Source: CBDAKK01 sp965216965 | GTDB taxonomy: Bacteria; Spirochaetota; Spirochaetia; WTKD01; G963693115 | NCBI GenBank assembly: GCA_965216965.1 | Contig: CBDCGX010000020.1 | Location: 1 to 14,414, forward strand | DNA length: 14,414 bases | Direction: 5' to 3' | Part shown: one piece after another, positions 10,969-14,414 of the stretch | How positions within the stretch are numbered: position 1 is the stretch's first letter | Layout of the letters: every line of letters begins with the position of its first letter | The notes under the pieces: model-generated | Told to the model about the DNA's origin: nothing | What the model saw: only the letters and a program-made list of their open reading frames with translations | Databases searched by the model: none | Made by a program: the position numbers and the translations under genes

Positions 10969-11292
10969 ATCATAGGAATACAAATACGTATAAATAATAC
11001 AACACTTCTAGCCAATATTCAAGCCATTCGCACAAAACCAAAAAATAAAATTCCAGATATAGGCACAATATGCGAATATCAATTAAAAATATTCAATCAA
11101 GATTTTATTAAAATAAATTTTCCATTTGGAGACGGAATAGCATTAGCAAATAAAATGTTAGAAATGTATCAAGAAGTATCCAAACAAGATATAGATAGAT
11201 TTGAAAAAATGGAAAAACAAAAAAATATTGATAATCTAATTAAAGAATTACATATTTTTGGGAGAACAATAGATGAGCATAACATGGGATGA
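10969..11292 (+). CDS. Hypothetical protein with probable ATC start (107 codons)
   Basis: A 107-codon open frame ending at TGA 11290-11292 fills a gap otherwise empty of genes. It has no ATG, GTG or TTG at its 5' end; the first in-frame ATG is codon 63. AAAAGGA (10956-10962) lies six bases before ATC 10969, the genome's standard spacing, so ATC (or the adjacent ATA 10972) is the likely initiator. The protein looks genuine: NTTLLANIQAIRTKPKNKI, then INFPFGDGIALANKML, then a charged coiled-coil-like tail (EKMEKQKNIDNLIKELH). It overlaps the next gene by 20 bases. Alternatives are a frameshift from the 45-codon ORF upstream, or a sequencing change of ATG. Function unknown. Confidence 0.65.
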   Translation: MIGIQIRINNTTLLANIQAIRTKPKNKIPDIGTICEYQLKIFNQDFIKINFPFGDGIALANKMLEMYQEVSKQDIDRFEKMEKQKNIDNLIKELHIFGRTIDEHNMG

Positions 11293-11524
11293 CATAAATA
11301 AAGCAAATGAAATATTGATGAAACAAAAAATAAGAAAACCAACTCTTATATTTTCTCCAGATCAAATTGATCTTTTATATGAGAAAAATAGAATTAGAAA
11401 AGATAAAAATGGAAAAATGTGGATACAAAATTGGTATCCAGGGATGAATGAAATTGAAATATTTACATCAAATTATTTACCTTCAGACAAAATGCTATAT
11501 ATTAAAAATAAGGATGAACTATGA
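11273..11524 (+). CDS. Small hypothetical protein (83 aa)
   Basis: Not recognised. GGGAG (11260-11264) precedes ATG 11273 by eight bases. The product is mixed alpha/beta and basic (KIRKPTLIFSPDQIDLLYE, then KNGKMWIQNWYPGMNEIEIF). It may be a small nucleic-acid-associated or structural accessory protein, but no motif shows this. Its last four bases overlap the oxygenase-like gene (ATGA at 11521), so the two are co-translated and may work together. Confidence 0.75.
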   Translation: MSITWDDINKANEILMKQKIRKPTLIFSPDQIDLLYEKNRIRKDKNGKMWIQNWYPGMNEIEIFTSNYLPSDKMLYIKNKDEL

Positions 11525-12291
11525 GCAAACTACATATTACACAATTTAAAGATTTCGGAGAACTAAAAGTAAAAGATCAGGAATTTGGAAATACTCATTT
11601 AAATGTATTTCCATTTAAACATACAAAAGAACCAGTTGAACTACCTGCACCATATAAAATGTGGGAAGATACATTGAATGAAATATTAAAATATATTCCA
11701 ATTCAAGAAGATGCAAGCATTCATTATATTACAATTAATTCAGATTTCTTTACACAATCAGGAACACAACGTAGAGAAGGACCACATATGGATGGTAACT
11801 TTTGTGTTGATCCAACATTTGTAACGGATAATGGTGAAACAAAAGCATCTTGGGGTGGGGTATCTCCATCACCATCACCATCACCTACTTGGTCAGGAAT
11901 GATACAAGTACCAGGAGAACTAGTTGAAAAAAGCGACAACTCTCATGTAAAAATGGATTGGGTATTACCATATGACGTAGTAATACCTATTGCAAAGTAT
12001 GTCTCTGGTTCTAAAGGTGGCTTATTCGTTGTATCATCAAATATTGGTACTAAAGTATGGGATGGTACATTTGAAGGCGAAGTACAAGCAGAGGGAAGCT
12101 ATGATGGAATGATAGATCAATTAACAAATGATAAACTCATTCGTATTCCAAAAAATAGACTTGTATTTATGACAAGTAATACTCCACATGAAACTATTGA
12201 AGTACCAAAAGGTGAACGTAGAACATTTATGAGATTAACATTGAATCACAATTACAACAATAAACAAATTCTAGATAAACAGATATCATAA
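11521..12291 (+). CDS. Probable 2OG-Fe(II) oxygenase-like protein (256 aa)
   Basis: Residues 89-91 (HMD, in RREGPHMDGNF) and His223 (TPHETIEVP) would supply the HxD...H iron triad of the double-stranded beta-helix oxygenases. Arg233/234 or Arg238 (GERRTFMRLTL) fit the 2-oxoglutarate-binding Arg that usually lies about ten residues after the distal His. The spacing of over 130 residues between triad halves is long. An insert near 113-125 contains four Ser-Pro repeats (115-122). Substrate unknown: protein, nucleotide or DNA hydroxylation are all possible. AAGGA precedes the start by six bases, and the gene overlaps the previous one by four. If the triad is fortuitous, it would be a conserved phage protein of other function. 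Confidence 0.6.
   Translation: MSKLHITQFKDFGELKVKDQEFGNTHLNVFPFKHTKEPVELPAPYKMWEDTLNEILKYIPIQEDASIHYITINSDFFTQSGTQRREGPHMDGNFCVDPTFVTDNGETKASWGGVSPSPSPSPTWSGMIQVPGELVEKSDNSHVKMDWVLPYDVVIPIAKYVSGSKGGLFVVSSNIGTKVWDGTFEGEVQAEGSYDGMIDQLTNDKLIRIPKNRLVFMTSNTPHETIEVPKGERRTFMRLTLNHNYNNKQILDKQIS
11863..11886 (+). repeat. Ser-Pro coding microsatellite
   Basis: Imperfect 6-base units (CCATCA) encode four Ser-Pro pairs inside the oxygenase-like gene. Length changes by one unit would keep the frame, so the loop could vary without destroying the protein. Confidence 0.7.
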
Positions 12292-12292
12292 G

Positions 12293-12406
12293 ATGCAAGA
12301 TTTTATAGCTGGATTATTTGGAATAATTATTATTACATTATTTTATGGATTACAATTTGCAATTATGTTTGCTATTGGTAAATTCTTTTATGAATTAATA
12401 TTCTAA
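12293..12406 (+). CDS. Tiny membrane protein (37 aa)
   Basis: A 37-codon ORF starting one base after the upstream stop (TAAGATG), with no SD of its own, so probably translated by reinitiation. Nearly all of the product is one long or two short membrane helices (IAGLFGIIIITLFYGLQFAI, then MFAIGKFFYELIF). Only Asp3, Lys30 and Glu34 carry charge. Small single-helix proteins of this type are common in phages and often missed. Function unknown. Confidence 0.6.
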   Translation: MQDFIAGLFGIIIITLFYGLQFAIMFAIGKFFYELIF

Positions 12407-12426
12407 ATAATAACAAAAGGACTAAA

Positions 12427-12738
12427 ATGCATATCATGCTAAAACAACTTATTCATACATTCTTTTATGAAGAAATATATACACCATTACAAACTTATAA
12501 ATTATTTGTAGGAAAAAATGGAGGAAAATACAATGAAGAATTCTATTTCTTAGTCCATACAAATGAAGGAACTATGATTATGGATAAAGAGAGAATAAGA
12601 TTAATGGATGTATATGAAACAGAAATTACAGCAATTAATTATTCTGGAATAGATCTACATTCTTATTATAAAATTAATGATAATATATCTCTTAAAGAAA
12701 CAATGGAAGGGCTAGAAGATGAGAAAAAGCAGGATTAA
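12427..12738 (+). CDS. Hypothetical protein (103 aa)
   Basis: Not recognised. AAAAGGA (12415-12421) lies five bases before ATG; a second ATG at codon 4 is also possible. The sequence is beta-rich and acidic, with many aromatics (YNEEFYFLVHTNEGTMIMD at about 36-54). The tail is charged (EGLEDEKKQD) and partly encoded over a purine run that includes an SD-like element for the next gene. No membrane helix or motif. It is the first of a series of small modular proteins running to the window end. Confidence 0.75.
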   Translation: MHIMLKQLIHTFFYEEIYTPLQTYKLFVGKNGGKYNEEFYFLVHTNEGTMIMDKERIRLMDVYETEITAINYSGIDLHSYYKINDNISLKETMEGLEDEKKQD

Positions 12739-12742
12739 ATAA

Positions 12743-13039
12743 ATGAAAAATCAAGCCGAGATATATAAAGCATTGCTTGATGGTAAAACGATAGTAAGCA
12801 GTTTAACTAATACAAAAATAAAATTAAATGACGATGGAATGCTTATAAATGAAGATGAATATGTAATTATTGCTACATTCGAGTTCTTTGATCAATGGAG
12901 AATAGATGAAGAACCAGCTTTATATTATCGTTGGAAGAGAATAAGTGGAAATAATGTAGCATTGTCCCATTGGACTCTTAAACCATTTTACGAAGACTGG
13001 ACTCGTATAGAGCCAGGTAAAACATTTGAGGAAATATAA
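12743..13039 (+). CDS. Conserved small phage protein (98 aa)
   Basis: The N terminus EIYKALLDGKTIVSS (about 6-20) and the following short strands, then FEFFDQWRIDEEP (about 46-58), fit a small-protein pattern I know from many phages. That pattern has an ALxxGKxI opening and an aspartate/tryptophan W-x-I/L-x-EE segment, with unknown function. The C-terminal third (LKPFYEDWTRIEPGKTFEE) is also typical of such modules. The SD is weaker than average. The stop abuts the next ATG directly (TAAATG). Confidence 0.75.
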   Translation: MKNQAEIYKALLDGKTIVSSLTNTKIKLNDDGMLINEDEYVIIATFEFFDQWRIDEEPALYYRWKRISGNNVALSHWTLKPFYEDWTRIEPGKTFEEI

Positions 13040-13267
13040 ATGACTAAATGGAAAAGATATAGTATATGGATGACTGATTATCCAATACTATATTTTGGTG
13101 ATAAAGCAGGGAAAGAAGCTCCAATGAGACCATGCATAGTAGATAAATATGATGGAAATAAATATGTTCATGTAATTGTTTATGAATTAGGTACTACTAG
13201 AACCAGTTCAGAAACAATCAAATCTGGTTATTTATATAATACCACAAGGGAAAATAATGACAAATGA
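13040..13267 (+). CDS. Small hypothetical protein (75 aa)
   Basis: Not recognised. GAGGAA (13029-13034) precedes ATG by five bases, overlapping the end of the upstream gene. The product is beta-rich, with KWKRYSIWMTDYPILYFGD at about residues 3-21 and VHVIVYELGTTRTSS at about 43-57. It overlaps the next gene by eleven bases in another frame, showing strong compaction. There is no membrane helix and no Cys pair; its single Cys is near residue 32. Confidence 0.7.
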   Translation: MTKWKRYSIWMTDYPILYFGDKAGKEAPMRPCIVDKYDGNKYVHVIVYELGTTRTSSETIKSGYLYNTTRENNDK

Positions 13268-13631
13268 AAAAATTATACAAGAAATAATAAGATGGGTAAA
13301 TGCTGATCGACCTCAAGTGTGGTTTAAAGTAGATGACGTATGGCATCCAACATCTTTCCCAACTTGGGCAGATGATTGTGAATACATTGTAAATGATAAA
13401 CATGCAGAACTTCGTAAAAAATATTATGATAATCCAGATATGGATATTCAATATGAAGTCAAAACAAATATATGGGCAGAATGTATTCCATCATGGGATA
13501 TAGATAGAGAATATCGTGAAAAACCTAAAAAAACATGGATAGATGATGCTTCAGAAGCTATTCCTATTTTGTGCTGGGTGAAAGACTTTGAGCAAAAAAC
13601 AATACAATGCAGTACAACTTATAATAGGTAA
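13257..13631 (+). CDS. Modular phage protein, frameshifted near its end
   Basis: The 124-residue product has two related segments: VWFKVDDVWHPTSFPTWADD-CEY and IWAECIPSWDIDREYREKPKK. Both show the W-x-x-PxW-x-x-D-x-EYR pattern of a small repeated domain common in phage hypotheticals. After WVKDF the frame meets an A6 run (13594-13599) and soon stops. The +1 frame continues to TGA 13720-13722 with IIGKENNKFITKYKCIWRYA and KPVTPDQIYEDKI, the expected end of this protein type, and overlaps the next ATG. One extra A explains the break: a real inactivating indel, programmed slippage or a sequencing error. SD GGGAAAA lies in the upstream gene. Confidence 0.75.
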   Translation: MTNEKIIQEIIRWVNADRPQVWFKVDDVWHPTSFPTWADDCEYIVNDKHAELRKKYYDNPDMDIQYEVKTNIWAECIPSWDIDREYREKPKKTWIDDASEAIPILCWVKDFEQKTIQCSTTYNR

Positions 13632-13722
13632 AGAAAATAATAAATTTATTACAAAATATAAATGTATATGGAGATATGCAAAGCCTGTAACACCAGATCA
13701 AATATATGAGGACAAAATATGA
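13594..13722 (+). pseudogene. Displaced 3' end of gene 13257 (+1 frame)
   Basis: About 42 codons read on from the A6 run in the +1 frame, QYNAVQLIIGKENNKFITKY and then KCIWRYAKPVTPDQIYEDKI, ending at TGA 13720-13722, which overlaps ATG 13719. It has no start of its own. Its WRYAKP-TPDQIYED ending and its ATGA junction show that this frame was, or is, translated as the C terminus of the upstream protein. Confidence 0.6.
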
Positions 13723-13976
13723 AAAAACGTAAGATAAAGTCACTTGTAAAATTAATGACCAAGCATGAAATAACAACATATATTCTCAATCACCCTGAAT
13801 GGAAAATGCCAACTGCGGATGAAGCAGAAGCACTTGATATTGAAGATATTGATTGGGATAAATTCAGAGTTGATGAAGAACTTGGTGGACATGATGTAGT
13901 ATACAATAAAAGAATGCAATGTTATCGCACGACACATCCTCAATTCAAACATCAATGTGTACTGATAAAGAAATAA
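13719..13976 (+). CDS. Small acidic hypothetical protein (85 aa)
   Basis: Not recognised. ATG 13719 follows GAGGA (13708-13712) by six bases and overlaps the displaced stop of the upstream gene. A basic start (MKKRKIKSLVKLMTK) precedes a helical, acidic middle (PTADEAEALDIEDIDWDKFRVDEELGG split across residues about 31-57). The C-terminal part has two Cys and three His (MQCYRTTHPQFKHQCVLIKK, about 66-85). A metal site there is possible but not clear. It ends eleven bases before the next gene. Confidence 0.7.
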   Translation: MKKRKIKSLVKLMTKHEITTYILNHPEWKMPTADEAEALDIEDIDWDKFRVDEELGGHDVVYNKRMQCYRTTHPQFKHQCVLIKK

Positions 13977-13987
13977 AAAGGATTAAA

Positions 13988-14347
13988 ATGGGACTAAATG
14001 CAAAAGAACTACTTAAAGAACTAGAAATATTCGATGATAAGCTATATGTCAAGTTTGATTTTGGGGCATCTCCTAAATATATAGACAGTTGGCGTGGCTC
14101 TTACGATCTGCCTTCACTGTTTTGGGATAACAAATGCAATAATATACAAAACAAAAAGTTTAAACAGATGATTAAAGAGATAGAGGGTATGGAAGTAGAA
14201 GGATATAAAGGTGGAGACTTTACATTAGACGATACTGATATTATTTGGTTATCTGGATTTCAAGGAGATTCTTCAATGTGTACTATTTCAAAAGTATCTC
14301 AAGAAAGTATATACTTAATACTACATACACAATATGAAAGGTATTAA
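13988..14347 (+). CDS. Conserved phage protein with DFG/SWRGSY motifs (119 aa)
   Basis: The frame extends upstream to 13919, but ATG 13988 follows AAAAGGA by five bases and is the right start. The motifs match a widespread phage protein family of unknown function that I recall: KELLKELEIF...DDKLYVKFDFG (about 5-27), SWRGSYDLPSLF (about 35-46), EGYKGGDFTLDDTDIIW (about 70-86) and a YLILHT-like strand at the end. It is small and probably alpha/beta, with no catalytic motif I can name. It overlaps the next start by one base (TAATG). Confidence 0.85.
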   Translation: MGLNAKELLKELEIFDDKLYVKFDFGASPKYIDSWRGSYDLPSLFWDNKCNNIQNKKFKQMIKEIEGMEVEGYKGGDFTLDDTDIIWLSGFQGDSSMCTISKVSQESIYLILHTQYERY

Positions 14348-14414
14348 TGAAAAATATAAAAACTCTATCAGATATAATCAAAGATGAAATTGTTAACACT
14401 CTAATAAATGTATA
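14347..14414 (+). CDS. Start of a further gene, cut by window end
   Basis: ATG 14347 shares one base with the preceding stop, and AAAGG (14337-14341) lies five bases before it. Only 22 codons are present: MKNIKTLSDIIKDEIVNTLI and two more residues, a basic then amphipathic helix. Function cannot be judged. Confidence 0.6.
   Translation, partial: MKNIKTLSDIIKDEIVNTLINV

Noticed and set aside
1..14414. CRISPR array or insertion sequence
   Set aside because: I saw no regularly spaced repeats, no transposase-like protein and no terminal inverted repeats. The only direct repeat of note is the leader pair at 230 and 775.

Overview
The window looks like part of an AT-rich bacteriophage genome. At least 33 short genes are packed on the + strand, with stop/start overlaps (ATGA, TAATG) and gaps of a few bases. 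An AAGGA-type Shine-Dalgarno (SD) sequence precedes most starts. I found no convincing gene on the - strand. The coding strand is strikingly A-rich, and ATA (Ile) and AGA (Arg) codons are very common. The only proteins I recognise with confidence are a single-subunit (T7/N4-type) RNA polymerase, a J-domain protein, an HNH nuclease and an AP2-domain DNA-binding protein. A probable 2OG-Fe(II) oxygenase and a secreted beta-repeat protein are next. The rest are small phage hypotheticals. The host is uncertain. A signal peptide ending ISA|QQ and one TTTG-N19-TAAGTTTT promoter-like site hint at Bacteroidota, but the heavy SD use argues against it.

Layout. Positions 1-1250 are less AT-rich and hold two gene-poor stretches (1-275 and 519-886) rich in potential RNA secondary structure. 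Each is followed by the same 18-bp element and the same translation-initiation sequence, upstream of two unrelated small genes (276-518 and 887-1210). Positions 1303-3123 carry seven small overlapping hypotheticals. Positions 3204-5839 hold a coiled-coil-start protein and the 647-residue RNA polymerase, closed by a strong intrinsic terminator (5845-5897). A new unit follows the terminator: a small membrane protein, a hypothetical, the AP2/zinc protein, the membrane-anchored HNH nuclease, a hypothetical and the J-domain protein (5981-9472). Positions 9508-12406 contain a secreted repeat protein, membrane proteins, the oxygenase-like protein and a 107-codon gene with no ATG start. Positions 12427-14414 contain small modular phage proteins, one of them frameshifted in an A6 run.

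How the parts may fit together. The polymerase probably transcribes a class of the phage's own genes. Its ribosome-binding site lies in a 9-bp hairpin that competes with an alternative 8-bp hairpin beginning four bases after the upstream stop codon, so polymerase synthesis may be set by an RNA switch. A GAACGKG motif recurs about 50-60 bases upstream of three genes and is a candidate promoter or processing site. The AP2 and HNH genes resemble homing-endonuclease parts. Two genes (AP2 and the ORF at 10969) are best read as starting at ATT and ATC codons placed six bases after a good SD.
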